The translations under genes were made by a program, and so were the position numbers. Shown in pieces: positions 44,232 to 53,463 of a DNA stretch of 64,000 nt. The stretch is from Maribellus luteus (GTDB lineage Bacteria > Bacteroidota > Bacteroidia > Bacteroidales > Prolixibacteraceae), in contig NZ_QWGR01000019.1 of NCBI RefSeq assembly GCF_003576475.1, positions 38,434-102,433 of the forward strand, read 5' to 3'. Below the pieces are notes generated by a model that was given only the letters and a program-made list of their open reading frames with translations, was not told the DNA's origin and ran no database searches. The first letter of the stretch is position 1. The number at the start of each line of letters is the position of its first letter.

Positions 44232-45011
44232 ATGTTTTCTACAGATGCATCTGCAGAGAAAATTGCGAAAAAAACTAATCCAAAAGTAAAAATGAGTTTG
44301 TTCCGATACTATCCAAGCAACCCGACAAAGCTAGACACCGAAGTGGAAAAGAAGATTTTTATTCACAGTCTTCTTTTTCCGGCGGCTTTTGTTTTGTTGA
44401 TGTGGATCGTAAAACTGGTTGAAGTTACCGCTGGCCTCGATTTCACGCGTTACGGTATTTTCCCCTTGCATACTGACGGATTAAAAGGCATTTTGTTGGG
44501 GCCGTTCATTCATGCTGATTTTAGCCACCTGATTTCCAACTCTCTCCCATTTTTCATACTGGGCTTTATGCTGGTTTATTTTTACCGGCGCATTACCTAT
44601 CAGATTTTCTTTTTGTTGTATGTATTATCGGGGGTAAGCACCTGGCTGATAGGGCGCGAAGCCTGGCACATAGGCGCAAGTGGCGTTGTTTATGCGCTGG
44701 CGGCTTTTCATTTTGTAAGCGGAATTATTCGCAGCGATGTACGGTTGCTTACGCTGTCGGTGGTGGTGGTGTTCCTGTATGGCGGACTGGTGTGGGGACT
44801 GCTTCCTATTCGTCCCGAAATATCGTGGGAAGGGCATTTGTCGGGAGCCATCTGGGGAGTTGTTCTGGCTTTTTATTACCGAAGGTACACCATCCGGCGC
44901 GAAAAATTCGACTGGGAAGAAGAAGAAGAGGAAGAAGATTCATCCGATCCTGACCCGGAAACAGACGAAAGCAAATCAGCCGACAGTAATTCCCTTCATT
45001 CTGTTCCTTAA
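44232..45011 (+). CDS. Rhomboid-family intramembrane serine protease
   Basis: 259 residues, about six membrane helices. Catalytic Ser is in HIGASGVVYAL and the His in WEGHLSGAIWG; FIHADFSHLISNSLPFFILG is the conserved HxxxxHxxxN segment. An acidic tail (EEEEEEDSSDPDPE) faces the cytosol. A shorter start at MSLFRYYP (44292) is possible. It cleaves membrane protein substrates that cannot be named from sequence. Confidence 0.92.
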   Translation: MFSTDASAEKIAKKTNPKVKMSLFRYYPSNPTKLDTEVEKKIFIHSLLFPAAFVLLMWIVKLVEVTAGLDFTRYGIFPLHTDGLKGILLGPFIHADFSHLISNSLPFFILGFMLVYFYRRITYQIFFLLYVLSGVSTWLIGREAWHIGASGVVYALAAFHFVSGIIRSDVRLLTLSVVVVFLYGGLVWGLLPIRPEISWEGHLSGAIWGVVLAFYYRRYTIRREKFDWEEEEEEEDSSDPDPETDESKSADSNSLHSVP

Positions 45012-45049
45012 CTCAAGAGAATTAAACATTATCGTCAATAAATAAAATG

Positions 45050-45057
45050 TATATTTG
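45050..45057 (+). promoter_or_regulatory. -7 element upstream of the PagL-like gene
   Basis: TATATTTG, matching TAnnTTTG, 50 nt before the ATG at 45108. No clear TTG -33 element at the usual spacing. Confidence 0.45.
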
Positions 45058-45107
45058 TCGTTCATCGAATTCGGCTCCGGGTTTGGACAGACTGATTAAC
45101 AAAGAAT

Positions 45108-46421
45108 ATGAAGGGCAACAAATATTTTTTAAAACTGGTATTTACCTGGGGGCTTTTGCTTTTCGTATTTCTTTTTTCCAACGCACAGGATTCCGGACTG
45201 TTTAGCAGCCCGGCAAACAACCACCACACTTCGGTTTTTCACTCCACTGTTCCCGGCAAGTCCTCATCTGCTCCGGCGCTTGACTCGTCCCTGTTTTCGA
45301 CTCCCCTATTGCACAGGCTTGAAGTGGAAATCCGCCCCGGTTATATTTTGCCTACCAATCCTTTTCTGAAAGGAGAAAACAATAGCGGAGATCCCATCTG
45401 GAGTTCATTTTCACAACACCTGAAATATTCTTTTCGTTTTTATCCGAATACTTATACCGACAAAATTTACGGGGCTGCTTACCAGGGAATTGGATTTGCT
45501 CACTATCATTTGGGACAGGCTGAAGAACTGGGTAGTCCGTTTATGTTCTACCTGTTTCAGGGAGCGCGAATCAGCCAAATCAATCCCAAACTGTCGTTAA
45601 ATTACGAATGGAATTTTGGCTTGTCGTTTGGGTGGAAACCCTACGATTTTGAGTTTAATCCCAACAACACGGTGATCGGGTCAAAATCAAATGCCTACAT
45701 CAATACCAACTTTTATTTTAGCTGGATGTTGTCGCGCAAACTGGATTTTAACGCCGGTGTTGCGCTCACTCATTTTTCCAACGGAAACACCAAATTCCCG
45801 AATGCAGGCCTAAACACTGTGGGAATGAAAGCCGGACTGGTTTACAACTTCAACCGAAAAAATAATTCACATACGCCGTCTTCTCAATTATCGATTCCGG
45901 ACTTTCCGCGACATATTAGTTACGACCTGGTATTGTTTGGCTCGTGGCGGCGAACCGGCGTAGACTTTATGGATGCCCAGGTGGCATCGCCCGAAGCTTA
46001 CCCCGTGCTGGGATTTTGCTTTGCTCCCATGTATAATTATGGCTATAAACTCAGACTGGGAATTTCGCTCGACGGGTTTTACGATGGCAGTGCCAATGTT
46101 TACACGCAGGATTATATTGCCGGTACCGAGCAACAATTTTTTAAGCCTCCGCTCAACGAGCAGCTGGCATTGGGGCTATCCGGCAGGGTGGAATATGTGA
46201 TGCCCTATTTTACGGTTGGACTGGGGCTGGGTAAAAATGTGCTTTGCAGCGAAGGCGACATGCAGGCGCTTTACCAGATACTCGCCCTCAAAGTTGAAAT
46301 CACCCGAAGCTCCTTTGTGCACATCGGTTACAGCCTTCAGGACTTTCACACACCCAACTTTTTGATGTTGGGGCTCGGCTTCAGGCTAAACAACCAATAC
46401 CCCACGTTTTACAGGAAATAG
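45108..46421 (+). CDS. Lipid A 3-O-deacylase (PagL)-like outer-membrane protein
   Basis: 437 residues with a signal peptide ending near SNA. The barrel region contains LEVEIRPGYILP, then GVALTHFSNGNTKFPNAGLN with H222 and S224 in the His-x-Ser arrangement of PagL, followed by GMKAGLVYNF. The C-terminal half forms a further set of beta strands and ends FRLNNQYPTF. It would remove an acyl chain from lipid A in the outer membrane. Bacteroidota members are longer than the Pseudomonas enzyme; activity is unproven. Confidence 0.8.
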   Translation: MKGNKYFLKLVFTWGLLLFVFLFSNAQDSGLFSSPANNHHTSVFHSTVPGKSSSAPALDSSLFSTPLLHRLEVEIRPGYILPTNPFLKGENNSGDPIWSSFSQHLKYSFRFYPNTYTDKIYGAAYQGIGFAHYHLGQAEELGSPFMFYLFQGARISQINPKLSLNYEWNFGLSFGWKPYDFEFNPNNTVIGSKSNAYINTNFYFSWMLSRKLDFNAGVALTHFSNGNTKFPNAGLNTVGMKAGLVYNFNRKNNSHTPSSQLSIPDFPRHISYDLVLFGSWRRTGVDFMDAQVASPEAYPVLGFCFAPMYNYGYKLRLGISLDGFYDGSANVYTQDYIAGTEQQFFKPPLNEQLALGLSGRVEYVMPYFTVGLGLGKNVLCSEGDMQALYQILALKVEITRSSFVHIGYSLQDFHTPNFLMLGLGFRLNNQYPTFYRK

Positions 46422-46535
46422 CCCATTCAATTCACCCTCAACTCTTTCGTTCAAACGGCAAAATTCAGCACGGGAAATTTGGTAACACTTATTTCACAAT
46501 TCTTTTAAGTTTTACTCAATACAAAAACAAGTTTA

Positions 46536-46563
46536 TTGGTATTCAAAAAAAGGTGTAATTTTG
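46536..46563 (+). promoter_or_regulatory. nusB promoter
   Basis: TTG at 46536-46538, 17 nt spacer, TAATTTTG at 46556-46563. The ATG follows at 46593, excluding an upstream in-frame start that would begin inside the promoter. Confidence 0.7.
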
Positions 46564-46592
46564 CAGAAAAATATACCACGAAGTTCATTAGA

Positions 46593-47543
46593 ATGATTAG
46601 TAGAAGGATTATCCGTACCAAGGTGTTACAAGTGTTGTACGCCTATTACTCGACAGAGGAGAAATCAATCAACACCACAGAAAAAGAACTCTTTTTCTGT
46701 ATCCACAAGGCCTACGACCTGTATCACTACCTGTTTTACCTGGTAATTGAGATTGCGGATTATGCCGAAAACAGGATCGAAATTAAAAAGAACAAACATC
46801 AGCCGACTTACGAGGATCTGCATCCGAACACCAAGTTCATTTCGAACCAGGTAATTGCGCAGTTGCGCAGCAACCGCCAGCTGAACACGTATTTAGATCA
46901 GAAAAAACTACACTGGAAAGACAACCCGGAGCTGATCAAGGAATTGTACCTGTTGATGACCGACTCGGAATCGTACAATGGTTACATGAACGACAAAACA
47001 CGTTCGTACCTCGACGACCGCAAATTCATCGAGAAACTGTTTAACAAGGTAATCCTGGTTTCGGAAGACCTGTACAATGTGCTCGAAGAAAAAAGCATTT
47101 ACTGGAACGACGACGTTGAGTTTGTTATCTCGATGATTACCAAAACGCTGAAACGTTTCCACGAACTGACGGATGCAGACCAGAAACTGATGCCGCTGTT
47201 CAAGGACGAGGAAGACCGCCAGTTTACAAAAGACCTGTTTCGCAAGTCAGTTTTGAACCACAATGAACTACGCGAGCTTATCAAGGAGCACTCGAACAAC
47301 TGGGACGTTGACCGTATTGCATTCATGGACATCCTGATTATGCAGCTGGCCATTACCGAATTTCTTTATTTCCCGACGATTCCGACCAAAGTGTCGCTGA
47401 ACGAGTACATTGAATTATCGAAATTCTACAGCACCGAAAAAAGCCGGAATTTCATCAACGGCATCCTGGACAAAACGCTGAAAGACCTGAAACGTACCGA
47501 AAAAGTGAACAAAGCCGGCAGAGGATTGATCGGGGAAGAATGA
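46593..47543 (+). CDS. nusB: Transcription antitermination protein NusB, long form
   Basis: 316 residues from MISRRIIRTKVLQVLYAYY. The family core is at the C-terminus: DRIAFMDILIMQLAITEFLYFPTIPTKVSLNEYIELSKFYSTEKSRNFINGILD. About 150 residues inserted in the middle make the protein twice the proteobacterial size, as usual in Bacteroidota. NusB with NusE supports rRNA transcription. Coupled by a 4-nt overlap to the DUF1573 gene. Confidence 0.93.
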   Translation: MISRRIIRTKVLQVLYAYYSTEEKSINTTEKELFFCIHKAYDLYHYLFYLVIEIADYAENRIEIKKNKHQPTYEDLHPNTKFISNQVIAQLRSNRQLNTYLDQKKLHWKDNPELIKELYLLMTDSESYNGYMNDKTRSYLDDRKFIEKLFNKVILVSEDLYNVLEEKSIYWNDDVEFVISMITKTLKRFHELTDADQKLMPLFKDEEDRQFTKDLFRKSVLNHNELRELIKEHSNNWDVDRIAFMDILIMQLAITEFLYFPTIPTKVSLNEYIELSKFYSTEKSRNFINGILDKTLKDLKRTEKVNKAGRGLIGEE

Positions 47544-47971
47544 GAAACATCGCAGGCATACTGATACTAATACTCGCTGTTTCGTGTTCGCCGGGAAAGA
47601 AACGGCAAGACAAAACCAGTGACCAATCAGTGGCAGATAAACAAACAACGATAGTTTTTGATACAGATGTTTATGATTTCGGAACCTTGAAAGCCGGTGA
47701 AATGGTGGTGTGTACCTTTACATTTACCAATACCGGCACCGCTGATTACCGGATCGAAAACATTGAAACAGAGTGCGGATGTATTGAGGTACAATTTCCG
47801 CAGGAGGCCGTAAAACCGGGGCAAAAAGGGAATGTAGAGGTTGAATTCGACTCTTCAGGAATGGTTGGCCGCGAATACAAGACAATTGAAATTCATGGAA
47901 ATAGCAAGGAATTAAAACATTTAGCTATTTTTGCCCAAGTCGAAAACGATTTATTGAAAATTAAATATTAA
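47540..47971 (+). CDS. DUF1573 lipoprotein
   Basis: 143 residues. A lipoprotein signal ends at Cys16 (AVSCSPG). One DUF1573 domain of immunoglobulin-like fold: YDFGTLKAGE, FTFTNTGTADYRIENIETECGCIEV and VKPGQKGNVEVEFDSSG. Members are common periplasmic proteins of unknown function. ATGA overlap with nusB, 11 nt before yajC. Confidence 0.88.
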   Translation: MRNIAGILILILAVSCSPGKKRQDKTSDQSVADKQTTIVFDTDVYDFGTLKAGEMVVCTFTFTNTGTADYRIENIETECGCIEVQFPQEAVKPGQKGNVEVEFDSSGMVGREYKTIEIHGNSKELKHLAIFAQVENDLLKIKY

Positions 47972-47982
47972 AAAATTACGAC

Positions 47983-48306
47983 ATGTTGAATAGTATTTTG
48001 TTAATGATGCAACCCACCGAAGGTGCGGAAGCAAACCCACTGATGAGTTTCCTCCCCCTGTTGCTGATCATTGTAGTATTTTACTTTTTTATGATCCGTC
48101 CACAGGTAAAACGCCAGAAAGAAACCCGCAAGTTTCGCGAGTCGCTGGCTAAAGGCGACAAAGTAGTAACTACCGGAGGTATTTACGGCAAGATTGCTGA
48201 AGTGAAAGAAACGCATGTAGTTCTTGAAATTGCAAAAGACGTTGAAATCAAAGTGGATAAAGCAGGTATCATTAAAGACATGAGCGACGCTCAACCACAA
48301 CGCTAG
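47983..48306 (+). CDS. yajC: Sec translocon accessory subunit YajC
   Basis: 107 residues. One membrane helix (FLPLLLIIVVFYFFMIRPQVKRQKE) and the conserved RESLAKGDKVVTTGGIYGKI. It associates with SecDF. Last gene of the nusB operon, followed by a strong terminator. Confidence 0.95.
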   Translation: MLNSILLMMQPTEGAEANPLMSFLPLLLIIVVFYFFMIRPQVKRQKETRKFRESLAKGDKVVTTGGIYGKIAEVKETHVVLEIAKDVEIKVDKAGIIKDMSDAQPQR

Positions 48307-48321
48307 TAGTATTTGAAGCAT

Positions 48322-48365
48322 AAAAAAACAGGGTTGATCAGAAAATGATCAACCCTGTTTTTTTT
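48322..48365. terminator. Strong bidirectional terminator after yajC
   Basis: A perfect stem of 19 bp: aaaaaaacagggttgatca pairs with tgatcaaccctgttttttt around a loop of 5 nt. It separates yajC from the convergent antiporter gene. Confidence 0.93.
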
Positions 48366-48380
48366 ATCCAGAGAAGCTTC

Positions 48381-50177
48381 TTACTTAACCTGCTGCAGCA
48401 TTATTACCTTCTCCCCGGGACTTAGAAGATCATCCGCATGAAACGGCCGCATCATTCCCTCATCGTTTTCGATAAGTACAGGTAAAAAATTGTCGCTTAT
48501 TCCCGACCTTCTCATCCATTTATCAGCTGCTATTTCATCTTTAATGGCAGCGCTGCTTTCGCTTACCTCGTGGTGCGTGATCTTATGTGCCCAGTCGTCC
48601 ATCACCACACTGGAAGAAAACAATATTTGTGCATTGGATTTCTGCAACACCTCGTCGCCGATTTTTGACTCCGGCTCTGAAACAGCCACAAAAATTCCGG
48701 GTACCAAAAACGATTTATGCAACAATTCTCCGGCACGCAGGTTTACCTGGCCGTTGGCCGTGAGCCCCATAAACAAGGCAATATTTTCAGGAGATGATTC
48801 TGCCAGCACATCTTCGTTTAATGCGTTCCCGTGAATACAACTGAACCCTTGTTCCTGCGCCTGAGTTACCAGTTCCAGGTTGTTATCGATCAAAGTAACC
48901 GGTTGCTTTTTCGCAAAATATTTGGCCAGCAACAAACTTAAAGGATTCACGCCCAGAATTAACACTCCGTTGCGCTGATCCATGTACACCAGTTCGCCAC
49001 GTTTGCGCAGCCAATTTGTTGTCCAGCTCAGTAAAACCGGCACTGTTAGCGTGGTAAATATGGCCATAAATACCAGGATCGAGAAAATGGTTTTGTCGAT
49101 GATTCCCATTCCCAAACCAATCTCGGCAATGATGATCTCAACGGCTCCCCTTCCGTTCATTCCGGTACCAATTGTCAGGCCTTCGCGCCAGCCATTTCTG
49201 GAAGGCAGATAAAACAATGCAGTTCCAACAATTTTCCCGACAATTGCCAGGCCGGTAATCAGCAACAATAAACCAAGGTCGGTTCTAAACACCGAAACAT
49301 CTACAAAGAACCCGGCCGACACAAAAAAGACAGGTGCCATAAACCCGATGGAAACATCGTAAAAGGCTTTGTTGAGTTCTTTGGAAACATTTTTGGGGAA
49401 AAGATTCCCTTTCAAAAACAGCCCGGCCATAAAGGCTCCCAGGATGCTGTGCATTCCTGCCAGTTCGGCGAGCTCGCAATACCCAAATGTAACAATCAGA
49501 ATAAGCGTAAAAAACGTGGTGCTGTTGTTGATCTTCGATTTTGAAATGTAAGTTCCCAGGCGCGGAAGCAAAAACGACCCGACCGCAATGGTCACCCCAA
49601 AGAATGCCAGTATTTTCGAACTGATAATCAACAGTTCCTTTATGCTGACCACATTGGTTTCCGCAAAATTTGTGATACCCGAAAATATCACAAGTGCCAG
49701 TGTATCCGAAATTAAAGCGCCGGCCATCAATACATAAGCAATACGCGTATTCAGTAACTTTAAATCAATCAGAATGCGGCTTTTGGTGGCCAGCGAAGTA
49801 ACCCCAATGGCAATGGCCACAAACAACCCGGAAATGGGAGTTCCGCCATAGGCAACAATGGTGAAATACCCCAGCACAAAAGGGACAAAAAATCCACCAA
49901 TGGCAGCCAGCAATCCGGGCCAGGATGCTTTTTTCAAATCATGAAAATCGATTTCCATGCCAATGTAAACCATCAGCAAAATGATCCCGATCTCCGATAA
50001 AACCTTGATTGACTCCGTGTATTCCAGAAAGCCCAGCATACTGGGCCCGAGGATGATCCCAATCAGCAGTTCTCCCAAAATAGCCGGATACCCTATTTTG
50101 CGTATCAACAAACCGCCCATGTATGCTGAAAGCAAAACGGCGGCAATATTTAAAATGTTAATGTGAAATTCTTCCAT
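48381..50177 (-). CDS. CPA2-family cation:proton antiporter with TrkA-N domain
   Basis: 598 residues. About twelve membrane helices from residue 7 (LNIAAVLLSAYMGGLLIRKIG, GELLIGIILGPSMLG) to about 390, then a RCK/TrkA-N nucleotide-binding domain beginning GVLILGVNPLSLLLAKYFAKK. This is the KefB/Na+(K+)/H+ antiporter arrangement for pH or potassium homeostasis. The tail after the RCK domain may be a small TrkA-C-like part. Ion specificity is unknown. Confidence 0.9.
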   Translation of the reverse strand: MEEFHINILNIAAVLLSAYMGGLLIRKIGYPAILGELLIGIILGPSMLGFLEYTESIKVLSEIGIILLMVYIGMEIDFHDLKKASWPGLLAAIGGFFVPFVLGYFTIVAYGGTPISGLFVAIAIGVTSLATKSRILIDLKLLNTRIAYVLMAGALISDTLALVIFSGITNFAETNVVSIKELLIISSKILAFFGVTIAVGSFLLPRLGTYISKSKINNSTTFFTLILIVTFGYCELAELAGMHSILGAFMAGLFLKGNLFPKNVSKELNKAFYDVSIGFMAPVFFVSAGFFVDVSVFRTDLGLLLLITGLAIVGKIVGTALFYLPSRNGWREGLTIGTGMNGRGAVEIIIAEIGLGMGIIDKTIFSILVFMAIFTTLTVPVLLSWTTNWLRKRGELVYMDQRNGVLILGVNPLSLLLAKYFAKKQPVTLIDNNLELVTQAQEQGFSCIHGNALNEDVLAESSPENIALFMGLTANGQVNLRAGELLHKSFLVPGIFVAVSEPESKIGDEVLQKSNAQILFSSSVVMDDWAHKITHHEVSESSAAIKDEIAADKWMRRSGISDNFLPVLIENDEGMMRPFHADDLLSPGEKVIMLQQVK

Positions 50178-50283
50178 AAATGTTAGACCTTTACTACCCT
50201 TCCCACAATATAAGAAAATTCCGCAATTAAGACATGGAGGTACGATTTAAGTTTTACATAATTTTTTCAGAAAAAAGAACAAA

Positions 50284-50317
50284 CAAAAAGGGTTGACCAC
50301 TGCAAGTAACCAACCCT
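50284..50317 (-). terminator. Terminator after ychF
   Basis: On the minus strand AGGGTTG pairs with CAACCCT around a 15-nt loop, followed by TTTTTG. It lies about 30 nt after the ychF stop. Confidence 0.75.
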
Positions 50318-50346
50318 ATTGAATCGTATATTGTAACTTCTGTTTC

Positions 50347-51447
50347 TTAAACGTTGAACCGGAAGTGCATGATATCTCCGTCCTTCACCACATATTCCTT
50401 TCCTTCGATCGACATTTTCCCGGCTTCCTTACAAGCCTGTTCAGAACCTAAAGTAATGAAGTCGTTGTAACCGATTACCTCGGCCCGGATAAATCCTTTT
50501 TCAAAATCGGAGTGAATAACCCCGGCAGCCTGCGGTGCTTTGCATCCTCTTTTGAATGTCCAGGCACGCACCTCTTTTACACCGGCCGTAAAGTAAGTCT
50601 CCAGCTGAAGTAATTTATAAGCAGCCCGGATAAGTTTGCTAACACCCGACTCTTTCAAACCCAGGTCGTCCAAAAACATCTGACGTTCTTCGTAATCTTC
50701 CAGCTCGGCAATATCCGCTTCGGTAGCCGCAGCAATCATCAGCATTTCGGCATTTTCATCTTTAATGGCTTCTTTTACCGTATCCACATGCTTATTTCCT
50801 TTCAATACCGAAGCTTCATCCACGTTGCAAACATACAGAATCGGTTTATTGGTCAGCAACTGCAGGCCTTTTACCAGGGCTTCATCTGCCGGATCAACCT
50901 CAACCGTTCGCGCCGATTTTCCCTGCATTAAAACATCCTTGTAGGTAGAAAGAATACGATACAGTCGTTTTGCTTCCTGGTCGTTACCCGTTTTGGCCTG
51001 TTTTTCCACTTTGGCAATCCGGCTTTCCACCGTTTCCAGGTCTTTTAATTGCAACTCAATATCAATGGTTTCCTTATCGCGCACCGGGTCAATGTTTCCG
51101 TCAACATGTGTGATGTTGTCGTTCTCGAAACACCGCAGCACGTGAATAATAGCATCGGTTTCGCGAATGTTTCCCAGGAATTTATTTCCCAAACCTTCGC
51201 CTTTACTGGCGCCCTTCACCAATCCGGCAATATCAACAATCTCGACCGTTGTTGGCACCACACGCTGCGGCTTTACCAACGACTCCAATTTTGTTAATCT
51301 CTCATCCGGAACCGTAATTACGCCAACATTGGGTTCTATCGTACAAAAAGGAAAATTTGCCGACTGAGCTTTTGCACTCGACAAACAATTAAACAAAGTT
51401 GATTTCCCCACGTTTGGCAAACCAACGATTCCACATTTCAAAGCCAT
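50347..51447 (-). CDS. ychF: Redox-regulated ATPase YchF (OLA1 family)
   Basis: 366 residues. P-loop GLPNVGKSTLFN, DIAGLVKGASKGEGLGNKFL (switch II), and the C-terminal TGS-like domain (VRAWTFKRGCKAPQAAGVIHSDFEKGFIRAE). YchF binds ATP in place of GTP because the G4 motif is altered, and is linked to ribosomes and the oxidative response. Own terminator. Confidence 0.96.
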   Translation of the reverse strand: MALKCGIVGLPNVGKSTLFNCLSSAKAQSANFPFCTIEPNVGVITVPDERLTKLESLVKPQRVVPTTVEIVDIAGLVKGASKGEGLGNKFLGNIRETDAIIHVLRCFENDNITHVDGNIDPVRDKETIDIELQLKDLETVESRIAKVEKQAKTGNDQEAKRLYRILSTYKDVLMQGKSARTVEVDPADEALVKGLQLLTNKPILYVCNVDEASVLKGNKHVDTVKEAIKDENAEMLMIAAATEADIAELEDYEERQMFLDDLGLKESGVSKLIRAAYKLLQLETYFTAGVKEVRAWTFKRGCKAPQAAGVIHSDFEKGFIRAEVIGYNDFITLGSEQACKEAGKMSIEGKEYVVKDGDIMHFRFNV

Positions 51448-51568
51448 TCTACTCGATTAAAAATTTGCGCTGCAAAGGTAATTTTTTTTTGATTTTAAAT
51501 ACCTATTGCTAGAATACCCAAGCAATAAGCTTATTGTTATTAACACAGCATAATTAAAAATTAAAACA

Positions 51569-51598
51569 TTGATAAAACGTAGCGATTCGCTACATTTG
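51569..51598 (+). promoter_or_regulatory. Promoter with overlapping palindromic operator
   Basis: TTG at 51569-51571, 19 nt of spacer and TACATTTG at 51591-51598 form a full consensus promoter. The palindrome GTAGCGA-T-TCGCTAC (51579-51593), 7+1+7 and perfect, occupies the spacer and the first bases of the -7 box. This is where a repressor would block polymerase; the gene it drives encodes a Nudix-winged-helix regulator, so autoregulation is likely. Confidence 0.78.
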
Positions 51599-51614
51599 CG
51601 GAAACATCAGGCCT

Positions 51615-52361
51615 ATGATACTCAAAAACCTTTCGATCGACTGTGTAATCTTTGGATTTAAGGACAATAAATTGAATGTGTTACTGTGGCAGGCTGAACC
51701 GGAATTACTGCAGAAATATTTAATATCCAAAGAGGAGTATCAACAGTTAAAAGAGATCTTTGAAAAGAATCCCGCATTAAAATCGGATAAATACTGGGGC
51801 CTGATCGGAACCCATTTACCGGTTGAAGAAGACCTGGATGTGTATGCAAAAAAAATACTGGAGGTTGCCACCGGCTTAAAAGGTATTTACCTGAAACAAT
51901 TCAGAACCTTTGGAGACGCAGGCAGAATTCCGCACATGCGGGTTTTAACCGTTGCCTATTATGCGCTAATCAATCCGGAATACCACAACCTTGAGCTATC
52001 TCCCATCGCAAAAGCGGTGAGATGGTTCGACATTGACCAGCTGCCCGAAGTAATCTTCGATGTTAAGGAAATTATACTGAAAGCGCTAAAAACACTTCGA
52101 GAAGAAGTTAAATACCACCCGGTTGGCTTCCATATGCTGCCCGATAAATTTACCTTAACAGAATTGCAGACCCTTTACGAGGTAATTCTGGATAAGAAAC
52201 TGGATACCCGGAATTTCAGAAAAAAAATACAAAACATGGGATTACTGGTCGACACGGGCGAAAAACAAACCAATGTTGCTCACCGTGCCGCCAAACTCTA
52301 TTCCTTTGATCTGGAAATTTACCACCAGCTTCGGGAGGAAGGACTTAATTTTAGCATTTAA
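51615..52361 (+). CDS. Nudix-domain transcriptional regulator (NrtR/AraR-like)
   Basis: 248 residues. An N-terminal Nudix domain (about 5-150) joins a winged-helix domain (about 165-245: FTLTELQTLYEVILDKKLDTRNFRKKI). The Nudix box is degenerate: after GTHLPVEEDLD the REUxEE core reads KILEVA, without the metal-binding Glu pair. This domain plan is that of NrtR and AraR repressors, where the Nudix fold senses a ligand (ADP-ribose or a sugar). No target operon is adjacent; a perfect palindrome in its own promoter suggests autoregulation. Confidence 0.87.
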   Translation: MILKNLSIDCVIFGFKDNKLNVLLWQAEPELLQKYLISKEEYQQLKEIFEKNPALKSDKYWGLIGTHLPVEEDLDVYAKKILEVATGLKGIYLKQFRTFGDAGRIPHMRVLTVAYYALINPEYHNLELSPIAKAVRWFDIDQLPEVIFDVKEIILKALKTLREEVKYHPVGFHMLPDKFTLTELQTLYEVILDKKLDTRNFRKKIQNMGLLVDTGEKQTNVAHRAAKLYSFDLEIYHQLREEGLNFSI

Positions 52362-52408
52362 ACCATTAAACCTTCCCCTGCAAACCGCGTCATAGTGGAA
52401 GTTGTATT

Positions 52409-52957
52409 ATGCCGGATAACGATCAACATATTATTGCCGACCTGAAAGACGAGAACAAGAGAAATCTTGCTTTTCATATGCTGGTAAAAACATACCAGGA
52501 GCGCCTGTACTGGCACATCCGGAAAATTGTTTTAAACCATGATGATGCCGACGATGTACTGCAAAATACCTTTATGAAAGTGTGGCGCAACATCGACACA
52601 TTCCGGGAAGAATCCAGTTTATTTACCTGGCTCTACCGGATCGCCACCAACGAATCGATAACTTTTCTCAATTCAAAAAAAAGGAAAAGCCTTTTACCGC
52701 TTAACGACGAAAGTGAGTACCTGCTTGAAAATCTGGCATCTGATCCTTATTTCGAAGGAGATAAAATTCAGTTAAAATTGCAGGAAGCAATTGTACGCCT
52801 TCCGGAAAAACAACGATTGGTTTTTAATATGAAATATTTTGATGAAATGAAATACGACGACATGGCCGAAATTCTGGATACCTCGGTTGGTGCGTTAAAA
52901 GCATCGTACCACCACGCAGTAAAAAAAGTAGAAGAATTTTTGAAGAATAATGATTAA
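52409..52957 (+). CDS. ECF-family RNA polymerase sigma factor
   Basis: 182 residues. Region 2 as DDADDVLQNTFMKVWRNI with FTWLYRIATNESI, region 4 as LPEKQRLVFNMKYFDEMKYDDMAEILDTSVGALKASYHHAVKKV. Followed by a membrane protein gene and an exported Spy/CpxP-like gene, the classical layout of an envelope-stress sigma factor with its regulators. Confidence 0.93.
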   Translation: MPDNDQHIIADLKDENKRNLAFHMLVKTYQERLYWHIRKIVLNHDDADDVLQNTFMKVWRNIDTFREESSLFTWLYRIATNESITFLNSKKRKSLLPLNDESEYLLENLASDPYFEGDKIQLKLQEAIVRLPEKQRLVFNMKYFDEMKYDDMAEILDTSVGALKASYHHAVKKVEEFLKNND

Positions 52958-53009
52958 GTGACCGTGTTAAACCTTTTTAAGAATGGACAGTCAATATAAC
53001 AAATGAGGG

Positions 53010-53462
53010 ATGATGGATGAAATGAAAAATAACGCGTCAAAATTATCAGAAATAAAAAAGGAGAATCCGTTTGGAACTCCCGAACAGTATTTCGATGATT
53101 TTTCTGCCCGTCTTCACACCAGGATGGCAGCAGAAGCACAATCCTCCGCGCCCCAAAAGCCACGAATCTTCCAGTTGCTAAAGCCAGCCTTAGGATTGGC
53201 TGCAAGTTTTGCCGTAGTGGTTATGCTGGTATACGTTCCCCTGCGTTTATTTATGCCGAAAGAACTAAACCAGGTTGCGCAGGTTACCGATACAAGCGAT
53301 GCAGGGTTCCTGAACATTATTGAAAAAATTGATGAAGAATCGTTTGTTGCATTACTGAATGATACCGAATCGGAAGATGATTTTACGAACGATGAACTGG
53401 CTCTTTATGTAAGTGCCAATTTCAGTGACTATGAACTTTATGAAAATCTAACAAATAAATAG
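53010..53462 (+). CDS. Putative membrane anti-sigma factor
   Basis: 150 residues. A soluble N-terminal part (NPFGTPEQYFDDFSARLHTRM) precedes one membrane helix (LGLAASFAVVVMLVYVPLRLF), then an acidic extracytoplasmic tail (EKIDEESFVALLNDTESEDDF). No zinc-binding HxxxCxxC is present. Position right after an ECF sigma gene and the single-pass topology support an anti-sigma role. Starts at 53010 or 53013, the choice being open. Confidence 0.7.
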   Translation: MMDEMKNNASKLSEIKKENPFGTPEQYFDDFSARLHTRMAAEAQSSAPQKPRIFQLLKPALGLAASFAVVVMLVYVPLRLFMPKELNQVAQVTDTSDAGFLNIIEKIDEESFVALLNDTESEDDFTNDELALYVSANFSDYELYENLTNK

Positions 53463-53463
53463 T

